The notes below the pieces were generated by a model, which was not told where the DNA came from, searched no databases, and saw only the letters and a list, made by a program, of their open reading frames with translations. Positions 21,029-28,028 of a stretch of DNA of 32,382 nucleotides are shown here, in pieces. How positions within the stretch are numbered: the first letter of the stretch is position 1; each line of letters begins with the position of its first letter. Position numbers and translations under genes: made by a program. The stretch comes from a virus: the IMG/VR virus record IMGVR_UViG_3300035670_000849, positions 1 through 32,382 of that record. The stretch is one strand, 5' to 3'.

Positions 21029-21440
21029 TAATGCGTTTCTTCAACTCTGTTGTAGAAATGCCCTGAGTATAAGGAACATACATAAGCCCAATACCTCGCT
21101 CATCGAGCCAGTCTTGAGTGAAGCCCATCTGTGAGTAATAGTCGCGCCTAGCCCAATCCGAGCCGATAACAATAATGTCAGGTTTGACTATCTCAATAGA
21201 GATGCGAGAGTCAGCGCCGCCATAGTTAGGGATAACATCATCAACCCAGCGACAAGAGCGCAAAACAGCTTCACGCTCCTCATAAGTATCAATCGGTGGT
21301 TTCCCCTTGTAAGCGGCAATGAACTGATCCGTGTTCAGAGAAACAGTCACAGAGCCAAGTTCGGCACAGCGTTTCAGCAGTTGAGCGTGGCCCCTGTGAA
21401 ACATCGAAAATGTCCCGCCGGTGTACACTCTCAGTCCCAT
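21015..21440 (-). CDS. TagD-like cytidylyltransferase
   Basis: 141-aa nucleotidyltransferase. The opening TGGTFSMFHRGHAQLLKRC carries the H15-x-x-H18 motif of the cytidylyltransferase superfamily, and GISTTELKKRI near the C-terminus is the second signature. TagD-type enzymes make CDP-glycerol or similar activated precursors. Located next to two glycosyltransferases, it probably activates a sugar or polyol for modification of virion or host surface. Substrate cannot be told by eye. Confidence 0.88.
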   Translation of the reverse strand: MGLRVYTGGTFSMFHRGHAQLLKRCAELGSVTVSLNTDQFIAAYKGKPPIDTYEEREAVLRSCRWVDDVIPNYGGADSRISIEIVKPDIIVIGSDWARRDYYSQMGFTQDWLDERGIGLMYVPYTQGISTTELKKRISGRM

Positions 21441-22078
21441 CGGTTATCTCTCCGAATCCTGAGTGACCATTCCCCTTGAGTATTGTCACCCTCTGCCAGC
21501 TTCTTGTTGTAGAGGGCAGCATTAGCGACATAAGACCGCGCGTTTTGCCCCTCGAAACCGCTCTTGAGTGTCGAGCTGTTTTCGTGATGGATGACAGCAG
21601 GAATGTGGTTAGTCGGAACTTGCGCCGCATCCACTCTGCGCTCAAGGTCATTGTCATCGAAATAAAGCGGATAAAATCGCTCATCATACAAGCCGACTTT
21701 CTCGACCATTCCCTCACCAAAGACCACAGCAGACCAAGGTGGATTCACTTGCAAGAAGTTTAAAGCCTGAGTGTCTACATTCTCGGCGATGGCTTGCAGA
21801 GCGCCCTTTTCAAACCAAGCATCATCATTGACCAAAACCCAATAAGGCGCATAAGGTGTTGATTTGACAATTAGATTCCAAGCACCGACAAGACCAAGCC
21901 CATAAGGAACTTCGATGTGCCAAAGGTTTTTCACACTCTCTGGCTTCTTTGGATACCAGGATTTAGTCCCAGAGTTATTGACAATGACCAAATGCTCGAC
22001 AGGGTAATCAATTGAAGCAAGCAAGCGTTCAGCTAGGTCAAACCGCTTTAGAGTGCAAAAGCCGAGAACAGGAATCAT
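21431..22078 (-). CDS. GT2-family-like glycosyltransferase
   Basis: About 215-aa glycosyltransferase. The frame is longer, but ATG 22078 follows GGAGAAG and overlaps the upstream stop as ATGA. Features: an N-terminal FCTLKRFDLAERLLASI, VNNSG, then YWVLVNDDAWFEKGAL (a DD motif at the metal site) and YFDDNDLERRVDA. A donor and acceptor cannot be inferred. It is adjacent to a GT4 enzyme and a cytidylyltransferase. Confidence 0.85.
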   Translation of the reverse strand: MIPVLGFCTLKRFDLAERLLASIDYPVEHLVIVNNSGTKSWYPKKPESVKNLWHIEVPYGLGLVGAWNLIVKSTPYAPYWVLVNDDAWFEKGALQAIAENVDTQALNFLQVNPPWSAVVFGEGMVEKVGLYDERFYPLYFDDNDLERRVDAAQVPTNHIPAVIHHENSSTLKSGFEGQNARSYVANAALYNKKLAEGDNTQGEWSLRIRRDNRWD

Positions 22079-23274
22079 TTGGACTTCTCCAACAGGCGAC
22101 CGATAACAGGCAGCCAATTTTCTTCCCAGACCTTTTCAACATCGAACTGTTTAGCGAACTCCATAGACACCTTAGAACGCTCTCTAGGGGCATTGTAAGC
22201 CTGCTCTAAAGCCTCGACAATTGACGGCACTAGAGGAACAGTCCAGATAGCATCCTGAGCCGAATCATACATAGGCTGACCATCAATCAACCAACCGTCA
22301 TCTGCAACCAAGTCAGGTGTTGCACCCCAGTTAGAACCGATAACCCTAGTGCCACAGGCTTGAGCCTCAACAGTAGGGATGCCAAAGCCCTCACCATAGC
22401 TAGGGGCAAGAAGAACATCCATCGCCGTATAAAGAGCCGCTAAGTCGCGCTGAGGCATACCGTATTTGTAATCCACCATCGGGGGAAACAACACAGCCTC
22501 TTTAGGGATACCGAAAGCTGCCATAACCTTGAGCAGATTCCAACCAATACCCCCACCGAGCGGATCAGTGTGCAGATACAAAACCGCGTCAGGGTGACGC
22601 TGTCTAAAGATAGAGAAAGCCAAAAGGTTCTCACTAAAGGCTTTGCGGTGAACCAAGCCAGAAGATTTGTTAGCAGCGTTCATCCCCACAACAAACTCAT
22701 CCGTTAGCCCCATCCACTCTCGAACAGGCTGACCCTCAACGGTCTTTGTAGGTTTGAAGATTTTAGTGTCAATGCCGTGAGGGACATACTCACACTCGAT
22801 ACCCTTTTGCTCCATCTGGCGCACACCATTTGGGGCCATAGCAATCGGAGCGACATTCTCTTTGCGAAGAAAAGCCTCGACAAGTGGGGGCATAGTTCCG
22901 TGATCGAGCGGTGTCCACCAACCAATGTTGATGTTATCCCAAGCCTGACCTTTGATAATCCAGCAGTCATAAAGACCAATCAGCGCATCTGGCAAACCCT
23001 TATTAGAGCCTTTGAAGTGAGCGTGATGCATCGGGCCAACATCATTAGAGTAGGCTTCCATTCCGCGAGGATAGTGAGGGATTTTGCCATAAGGGGTCGA
23101 GAGGGTAGACAGAGAACCCTCAAGCCCATAGTTAGAGATAGCGGCTACCTCAGCGCCATCGCGCTTTAGCCTATGAACTAGATACTCGGCTTGGACTCCG
23201 TATCCAGTAGATTGACCTGGTGTGTTAGACCAGACAGAAATTGCCCCATTTATTTTTTGCGTAGGTTTGCTCAT
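22075..23274 (-). CDS. GT4-family-like glycosyltransferase
   Basis: 399-aa glycosyltransferase. The frame extends to 23313, but MSKPTQK at 23274 is the likely start. Features: N-terminal SVWSNTPGQSTGYGVQAEYLV, NIGWWTPLDH, VPHGIDTKIF, and the C-terminal nucleotide-sugar motif SYGEGFGIPTVEAQACGTRV with the E-x7-E pair. No strong Shine-Dalgarno. Position after the capsid gene suggests virion glycosylation, known for some actinophages. Confidence 0.88.
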   Translation of the reverse strand: MSKPTQKINGAISVWSNTPGQSTGYGVQAEYLVHRLKRDGAEVAAISNYGLEGSLSTLSTPYGKIPHYPRGMEAYSNDVGPMHHAHFKGSNKGLPDALIGLYDCWIIKGQAWDNINIGWWTPLDHGTMPPLVEAFLRKENVAPIAMAPNGVRQMEQKGIECEYVPHGIDTKIFKPTKTVEGQPVREWMGLTDEFVVGMNAANKSSGLVHRKAFSENLLAFSIFRQRHPDAVLYLHTDPLGGGIGWNLLKVMAAFGIPKEAVLFPPMVDYKYGMPQRDLAALYTAMDVLLAPSYGEGFGIPTVEAQACGTRVIGSNWGATPDLVADDGWLIDGQPMYDSAQDAIWTVPLVPSIVEALEQAYNAPRERSKVSMEFAKQFDVEKVWEENWLPVIGRLLEKSK

Positions 23275-23293
23275 AGTTATACAATAGTAGAAA

Positions 23294-23320
23294 CCTCGGC
23301 GATGCGCGAACATCCCGAGG
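23294..23320. other. Hairpin between the divergent GT4 and HNH genes
   Basis: CCTCGG (23294-23299) pairs with CCGAGG (23315-23320) across a 15-nt loop. It occupies most of the short region between the GT4 start (23274) and the GTG of the HNH gene at 23322. It may be an insertion-site landmark or part of a promoter region. No clear function. Confidence 0.35.
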
Positions 23321-23321
23321 C

Positions 23322-23978
23322 GTGACCAAACTAGAGAAAGTAGTTCAGTTGTCTAATACTAAGCGATGCAATAGATGCCTGCAAGTTTTGCCTTTTGAAT
23401 TTTTTTATGTCCGGCGAGCTTCTAAAGATGGCTATGCATTTACCTGCATTAAATGCGACAAAGAGCGCAAGGCAAATTTAACCCCAGACCAAAAACAAGC
23501 GAATGTTTTAAAGTCTAAAAATTGGGCTATAAGCAATCCAGAGCGAGTATCTGCCAATAAAAAGAAATCTGCTGAGAAGAATCGCATTGCGAGAAATGAA
23601 AGAAATAGAGCAAGGTATCAGCAAAACCCTGAAATTTATAGAGCAAAATCACGGGCTTTGAGAAATGCAAATAAAGAACTTTACGATAGACACGGCATAA
23701 ACCGTAGAGCAATTAAGCGTGGCACAGGCGGAATAAAGCTTTCCGCATCAGAAATAATGCAAATTAGAAAGTCGCCTTGTTTTTATTGTGGAACGATTGG
23801 CTTGAATGAACTCGATCATATAGTGCCGCTTAGCAGAGGCGGTAAACATACAATTGGCAATTTAGTTTCAGCTTGTCGAACCTGCAATGCCTCTAAGGGA
23901 AATAAAACAATTATGGAGTGGCGCTTAAATAAACCGAGGGCCGACTCCCTACGCAGAGCCGACCCTCGGGGTCTTTAA
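23322..23978 (+). CDS. HNH endonuclease on the plus strand, inserted beside the capsid gene
   Basis: 218-aa HNH nuclease, paralogous to 2874-3515: N-terminal CNRCLQ...CIKC, a Lys/Asn/Arg-rich linker, then CFYCG, LDHIVPLSRGGKHTIGNL and CRTCNASKG. It is the only late-region gene on the plus strand. GTG 23322 is the longest start; TTG 23349 would give a start matching its paralogue. Its last residues (RADSLRRADPRGL) are encoded by the capsid terminator hairpin, so the gene seems inserted after an existing terminator. The linker DNA is A+T-rich. Confidence 0.88.
   Translation: MTKLEKVVQLSNTKRCNRCLQVLPFEFFYVRRASKDGYAFTCIKCDKERKANLTPDQKQANVLKSKNWAISNPERVSANKKKSAEKNRIARNERNRARYQQNPEIYRAKSRALRNANKELYDRHGINRRAIKRGTGGIKLSASEIMQIRKSPCFYCGTIGLNELDHIVPLSRGGKHTIGNLVSACRTCNASKGNKTIMEWRLNKPRADSLRRADPRGL
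23927..23969 (-). terminator. Terminator of the major capsid gene
   Basis: A 14-bp hairpin: 23934-23947 pairs with 23956-23969 around an 8-nt loop. Two pairs are G·U on the minus strand but C-A/A-C mismatches on the plus strand, so it was shaped for minus-strand transcripts. On the minus strand it is followed by TTTATTT (23927-23933), about 20 nt after the capsid stop. Confidence 0.9.
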
Positions 23979-23988
23979 TTGGGGCTAG

Positions 23989-25140
23989 TTATGAGCCAGC
24001 GCCCTTGAAGTAGCCAATGTGGGTAGCGTGGGTTAGTCCACCATCAAGGCGAATCAAACCACGGTAGGTTACAACATCGTTAGCGAAGCTGTAATCTGCG
24101 CTCTGGTCTACGCGGATACCGCCAGCAACACGAACCTTGAATGATGGTAGGTGTCCGAATAGTACCGACTTAGCGCCGGTGGCTACTGCCGCGACATTTG
24201 GATTCTCGAAGACATTGTAACCAAGCAAAGTGCCAGGCTGTCCGTCTACTGCTGAGTTAGTCCAGATGTAGTTGCCAGCGCCATCCTTGAGCTTGCGAGC
24301 GGTAGCGATACCGGTCTTGCTCATCTGGAAGCCTAGGCCTGGAAGAACGCGAGCGCCATCTGCGATGCCGTACACGAGGTCTACAAGGTTCTCGTAGGTG
24401 AAAGCACCTGCAACACCAGTGCCACCGGTTACTACTGAGCCAGCAGCAGCAGATAGCTTGGTGGTTAGAACTGAGTTAGCCTGTAGGCCTAGTGCAGTTC
24501 CAAGTTCCTGAGCGATGTAGCCAGTGATGTCGAAGCCTGCGTCTGAAACAAGTTCAGAAGCAACAGAAACCAAAGCACCGTACTTCTCAGCGCCAAGAGT
24601 GATGCTTGAGAAAGTTGGGTTTGACTCTGAGATAGCCGAGCCAGCAGCAACCGATCCAGCAGATGAGGTGGCGGTGACTGTCGGAATGACGAGGTTCTCT
24701 CCGCTGGCCGTGTTGAATACCTCAGAAACGGTTAGCATTGGGCCAACCAACTGAGCGATTTCAAATACGCGGTCATAGAATGACTGACCAACGGTGTTAG
24801 CCGATGGAACTAGAGCTGCACGAGCCTCACGAGCGAACTCGTGGCCACGAACTTCACCGCGAGCGATTGAGCGTAGCAAGTCTGCATCGGTAGCAGTTGC
24901 AGCCTGAGCAGGTACGAATGATGCAGCGGCTTCGGTTGCGCGAGCTTCGCGCTCTGCAACTTTCTGAGCGGTTGCGATAGCAGCATCACGGGCTTCAATG
25001 TCGGCCTCGATGCGAGCGATTTTTGCGTTGTCCTCAGCAGTAAGACCGCGACCCTCAGCTTCAGCGGTGTCTAGGACTTCGCGCATCTGGCTGATTAGGT
25101 TTGAACGGACTTCTGCCTGAGTCTTGATGAACTCTGACAT
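23989..25140 (-). CDS. Major capsid protein (HK97 fold)
   Basis: 383-aa HK97-type capsid protein. The N-terminal 90 residues are helical (IKTQAEVRSNLISQMREVLDTAEAE), a delta/scaffold domain cleaved by the protease in such phages. The mature domain begins near ARAALVPSANTVGQ and contains VIPTVTATSSAGSVA, the E-loop-like region AISESNPTFSSITLG, ALGLQANSVLTTKL, and the C-terminal FANDVVTYRGLIRLDGG. AGGAG precedes ATG 25140. A promoter/terminator complex upstream and a strong terminator downstream suggest high, separate expression. Confidence 0.94.
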   Translation of the reverse strand: MSEFIKTQAEVRSNLISQMREVLDTAEAEGRGLTAEDNAKIARIEADIEARDAAIATAQKVAEREARATEAAASFVPAQAATATDADLLRSIARGEVRGHEFAREARAALVPSANTVGQSFYDRVFEIAQLVGPMLTVSEVFNTASGENLVIPTVTATSSAGSVAAGSAISESNPTFSSITLGAEKYGALVSVASELVSDAGFDITGYIAQELGTALGLQANSVLTTKLSAAAGSVVTGGTGVAGAFTYENLVDLVYGIADGARVLPGLGFQMSKTGIATARKLKDGAGNYIWTNSAVDGQPGTLLGYNVFENPNVAAVATGAKSVLFGHLPSFKVRVAGGIRVDQSADYSFANDVVTYRGLIRLDGGLTHATHIGYFKGAGS

Positions 25141-25225
25141 TAGTTTTCTCCTAATAGATTTTGTTTGGGAAATCCTGCCGCGCTAACGCTGAACAGGCTA
25201 GAGGCCGTGAGTGACACAGAACCTA

Positions 25226-25237
25226 CTTCTATTCTAC
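25226..25237 (-). promoter_or_regulatory. Repeated motif GTAGAATAGAAG in the capsid leader
   Basis: Minus strand GTAGAATAGAAG, identical to the copies at 3571-3582 and 29536-29547. It lies about 86 nt upstream of the capsid ATG. It contains TAGAAT, so it could be a second transcription start for the capsid gene or a regulator site. Confidence 0.4.
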
Positions 25238-25394
25238 TGAGATTGTGTAAGTGCGTCCTTGGCAAGTCTGCCCCTGCAACCTTGGCAAACCATCCCCTTA
25301 AAGCACAAACCCCCAGCAGGGGGCTACTGAGGGCTTGTAACATTCCGCCAAGAATGTTTGGGTGTTTTATTTACATCGGTTGATGTATAGACAA

Positions 25395-25423
25395 ATTGTA
25401 TAGACATAAAAGCAAAAAAGCAA
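25395..25423 (-). promoter_or_regulatory. Capsid promoter with overlapping direct repeats
   Basis: On the minus strand TTGCTT (25418-25423) and TACAAT (25395-25400) are 17 nt apart. The 10-mer TGTATAGACA (plus strand) occurs at 25384-25393 and 25397-25406, a 13-bp period overlapping the -10 and start. The repeat could be an operator for a phage regulator. Confidence 0.6.
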
Positions 25424-25424
25424 A

Positions 25425-25474
25425 ACCCGAGCAGTTTGATCTATGCTCTCGCATTACAGGGACTGTTCTCGGGT
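25425..25474 (-). terminator. Second terminator hairpin upstream of the capsid promoter
   Basis: ACCCGAG (25425-25431) pairs with CTCGGGT (25468-25474), with an inner CAGT/ACTG pairing and a long loop. On the minus strand it is followed by TTTTGCTTTTTTG, a T-rich run that also contains the -35 of the capsid promoter. Terminator and promoter therefore overlap. Confidence 0.6.
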
Positions 25475-25496
25475 ATCCACTAATTATTTTACGGCA

Positions 25497-25534
25497 AAAA
25501 GAAACCCCACTGCGAAAGGGAGTAAACAGTGGGG
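25497..25534 (-). terminator. Terminator after the protease/small-protein operon
   Basis: CCCCACTG (25505-25512) pairs with CAGTGGGG (25527-25534) around a 14-nt loop. On the minus strand it is followed by TTTCTTTTTG. It lies about 60 nt beyond the stop of the 52-aa gene (25596). Confidence 0.85.
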
Positions 25535-25595
25535 TAAAGAAAACCAGAAAGAGTTAGGGTTATTCTTTTTGACCTGCGCTTATGTGGGCAGGAAT

Positions 25596-25754
25596 CTATC
25601 GAGTTTCCTTTGACTCTATAACTCTAGTTTCCTTTGCAGGATTCCCAGAGGCTTTGAGTTCTTTCACTAGCTCGGCAATGACTCCAGAGTCAGGCTTGCC
25701 TGAAACTTCCTCAATGACCTTGATGGCGGTTGCGATTTCTTCTTTGGTAGCCAT
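25596..25754 (-). CDS. Small helical head-region protein (52 aa)
   Basis: A 52-codon frame from ATG 25754 (TAATG with the protease stop) to TAG 25596. The protein is charged and helical (TKEEIATAIKVIEEVSGK; VIAELVKELKAS) and ends with VIESKETR. It lies between the protease and capsid, the position of scaffolding or head-assembly helpers in related phages. That role is an inference; no family is recognised. Confidence 0.68.
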   Translation of the reverse strand: MATKEEIATAIKVIEEVSGKPDSGVIAELVKELKASGNPAKETRVIESKETR

Positions 25755-27319
25755 TACAGACCTTTCATTAGTAGATCGAGTTTCTTTTTCTTGAGAGCAA
25801 GAATGTCGCCCTCGACCTCTTGAACTTCCTCGGTCTTGGTTAGTTTAGCAACAACCTCATTGATAAGGCTAGCCTGAGTTGGGTCTAGTTCTTCACCTAG
25901 TTCTAGCTTCATTAGCGAATCGGCTAGTTGGTCTGCATCAATGTTGCGAGATGAGCGCACTGACACACTGCCAGCAGTTCCCTCATAGGCTGGCCAAGAT
26001 ACTAGGCTGACTTCGTGAAGTCGGACTGATTCGAGGGTGCGCTGATTGCCATCGCGTGACCAAGAGTCTTTGATAACTGAGAAACCAAAGCTCATTGAGT
26101 CAATGGTTTTTGAGCGAATCAACTCGGCTACATCGCGCCCTTTTGTGGTGTTGGCTAGTCGAGCCTGAACCTTTAGACCACGGTCATCTTCCGTTAGCTT
26201 TAGAGTGCCACCACGAACAGATGCTAGAGGTTCGCCTGCATCGTGATTCCAGAGTAGTTTGATTTCATTTCGGCTTTGCAGTGACCGCTTGAAAGCACCT
26301 GGGGCAATGCGCTCGATGAAAGGCAGTGGCTCTGAGTCGCTGTTGAATACAGCAGCATAACCCTCAAAGGTCATCCCATCGCCGTCTTCGCGGATTTCTA
26401 GCGCCTCAGTGTTGATGCGAGTTTCATTCTTACCAATAGAGCGAGCCTCATCTGGCAATCCCTCAATCTTGGCTTTGATAGCCCAAGCAGCGCCAATCCA
26501 TTTGTCGCGCTCTGAAATAGTTTCAGTCATTCTTTCGCTTTCTTGCTCTGCCCTAATTCTAGCAACTACACTCTCAGCAAATGCCAAGGTTCGCTCTGCT
26601 GCTCGCTTTGATGGCCCTGAACCCCATAGCAGATGAGCAACAACTCCGGCACTCGGATAGTTCTCTGAGTTTGGGTCTGCATCTGGAGCATCTAGGTCGC
26701 CGAGGTGTCTAGCAATCCAGGCAGCAATCCGAATCCATTTGTCATCGCTGACATCGCCCTCAGCCATAGCCCTAGCCTCGCGGATGGTGCGCTCTACTAG
26801 ACCGTCACCGCCAAGACCTTGCTCATAGTATTCAAGTCCTCGCCTTGCTGCTGCTCTCATATAGGCAGGGGCAGGTTCATTGATTGCGCGAGATTCATCC
26901 AAGATGATTTCTTCCTCATCTGGCTCGCTATCCTCTGGCTCAATAACTTCCTCGACAGTGAGGGTTGGTCTAGGCACAATCTCTAACTTAAAGACATTGA
27001 TAATAAGCATCTTGCTAGTTGGCACAAACACACCATCTTCAAAGTCATAAAGTTTGATGACGGCATACTCGCCCTCGACCATTACAACCTCAGCCAAAAT
27101 CTCAGGGTTTAGAACATCCCAAGAAACATAATCCTCTGGCTCTAGAGCGTTGATAGCGGCTCGCTCGCCCTCAAATGGCTCATCCTCAGCGATTGAGATA
27201 GCAACAGCCTGATCAATGGCTGACTCTTTAGTGTCGTGACAGGCGATTAGTTCGCCATCTTCTTTGACAACAGCCCAGGTAGGGCAATCGGCTGAGTTCT
27301 CGGTGATGTAATACGGCAT
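25754..27319 (-). CDS. Prohead protease with N-terminal accessory domains
   Basis: 521-aa protein. The C-terminal 200 residues are an HK97-type prohead protease (U35): MTFEGYAAVF, APGAFKRSL, LLWNHD (catalytic His), DSMSFGFSV (catalytic Ser) and RLHEVSLVSWPAY. The N-terminal part holds MPYYITENSADCPTW and a beta-rich SH3-like segment around 60-115. An acidic linker (EPEDSEPDEEEI) and a helical domain ending AGVVAHLLWGSGP (about 150-265) follow. ATG 27319 overlaps the upstream stop as TGATG. An internal ATG at 26530 would give a protease of usual size. It processes capsid and perhaps itself. Confidence 0.9.
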   Translation of the reverse strand: MPYYITENSADCPTWAVVKEDGELIACHDTKESAIDQAVAISIAEDEPFEGERAAINALEPEDYVSWDVLNPEILAEVVMVEGEYAVIKLYDFEDGVFVPTSKMLIINVFKLEIVPRPTLTVEEVIEPEDSEPDEEEIILDESRAINEPAPAYMRAAARRGLEYYEQGLGGDGLVERTIREARAMAEGDVSDDKWIRIAAWIARHLGDLDAPDADPNSENYPSAGVVAHLLWGSGPSKRAAERTLAFAESVVARIRAEQESERMTETISERDKWIGAAWAIKAKIEGLPDEARSIGKNETRINTEALEIREDGDGMTFEGYAAVFNSDSEPLPFIERIAPGAFKRSLQSRNEIKLLWNHDAGEPLASVRGGTLKLTEDDRGLKVQARLANTTKGRDVAELIRSKTIDSMSFGFSVIKDSWSRDGNQRTLESVRLHEVSLVSWPAYEGTAGSVSVRSSRNIDADQLADSLMKLELGEELDPTQASLINEVVAKLTKTEEVQEVEGDILALKKKKLDLLMKGL

Positions 27320-28026
27320 CAGTCTTGCCTCATAACTGCTAGTTTGCAACCATTTACTAAAGAGGTTGCGTTGATGGTTGCATTAGGGTTCAGTGTAAAA
27401 GACAATTCCTCGCCTGCGCGTAGAACATAAGAGTTATCAACAGTGCCTAGCCAAATGCTGTTATAGCCGTTGTATTTCTCAGAGAAGCCGATCTGAAAGA
27501 AAACAGTTGTTGCCTGAGTTCCGACATTGCTAAAGCGCATCGCATACTCAGTGTTTGGCTCGAGAGTGTGAACCTTGTCGCTGTCAATACCGCCACCAGC
27601 TTGGTTAGTGGCCGTGACATACTCGGCGCTGATAGTTGTGCCGCCAGTGACGCTTGTAGTGGCTTTTAGAACCGAACTGTGAGCATCTGAATAGTTGCGG
27701 TTTAGGTTGTGAGCGGTGATAGGGTCGCCAGTTGTGACAATGGTTGCGCCCTCAATGAGTTCGGCATAGACATTAGCGGTGTCAGAGATGATTTCATAGA
27801 AGTCCAGTTGAGCGCCAGTAGGCCCAGTCAGAATCGAGAAAGCGGCAGATGCGCCGTTAGTAATAGTGAACTTTTGACCGATAAGATAAATGTCGCCCTC
27901 GCGAGCTGATTCCTCAGAGGTCTTAGGCTCAAGATTCTTTAGAACATACTGAACATAGTCATTAGTAGGTGCAACAACTGTGGTCGCTGCTGTGCCTACT
28001 GTGACAACCGACTGAACTAGCGCCAT
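27319..28026 (-). CDS. Beta-rich virion-associated protein (possible head decoration or fibre)
   Basis: 235-aa protein, Thr/Asn/Ser/Gly-rich with repeated beta-strands (VQSVVTVGTAATTVVAP; ITNGASAAFSILTGPTG; TTISAEYVTATNQAGG; YVLRAGEELSFTLNPN). The composition resembles phage structural proteins rather than enzymes. It sits between portal and protease, where no gene is needed in simple HK97-type heads, so it may be a head decoration protein. The function is inferred from composition and position only. Confidence 0.65.
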   Translation of the reverse strand: MALVQSVVTVGTAATTVVAPTNDYVQYVLKNLEPKTSEESAREGDIYLIGQKFTITNGASAAFSILTGPTGAQLDFYEIISDTANVYAELIEGATIVTTGDPITAHNLNRNYSDAHSSVLKATTSVTGGTTISAEYVTATNQAGGGIDSDKVHTLEPNTEYAMRFSNVGTQATTVFFQIGFSEKYNGYNSIWLGTVDNSYVLRAGEELSFTLNPNATINATSLVNGCKLAVMRQD

Positions 28027-28028
28027 TG

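Larger units (their letters stand above)
25141..25595 (-). promoter_or_regulatory. 455-bp non-coding region: tandem terminators, promoter and leader of the capsid gene
   Basis: No convincing gene; frames here (for instance one ending at 25140) look spurious. In minus-strand order it holds a terminator (25497-25534), a second hairpin with a T-rich tail (25425-25474), a promoter (25395-25423) with direct repeats, a hairpin ACATTC/GAATGT (25340/25352), a CCCCC/GGGGG hairpin (25310-25323), a GTAGAATAGAAG copy (25226-25237), then AGGAG and ATG 25140. It appears to insulate and strongly drive capsid expression. Confidence 0.7.

Noticed and set aside
22777-23169. Plus-strand frame of 130 codons
   Set aside because: Within the GT4-like glycosyltransferase with clear motifs on the minus strand.
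25140-25343. Minus-strand frame of 67 codons in the capsid leader
   Set aside because: It spans hairpins and a repeated motif, has no Shine-Dalgarno at its start and no recognisable composition; more likely untranslated leader.
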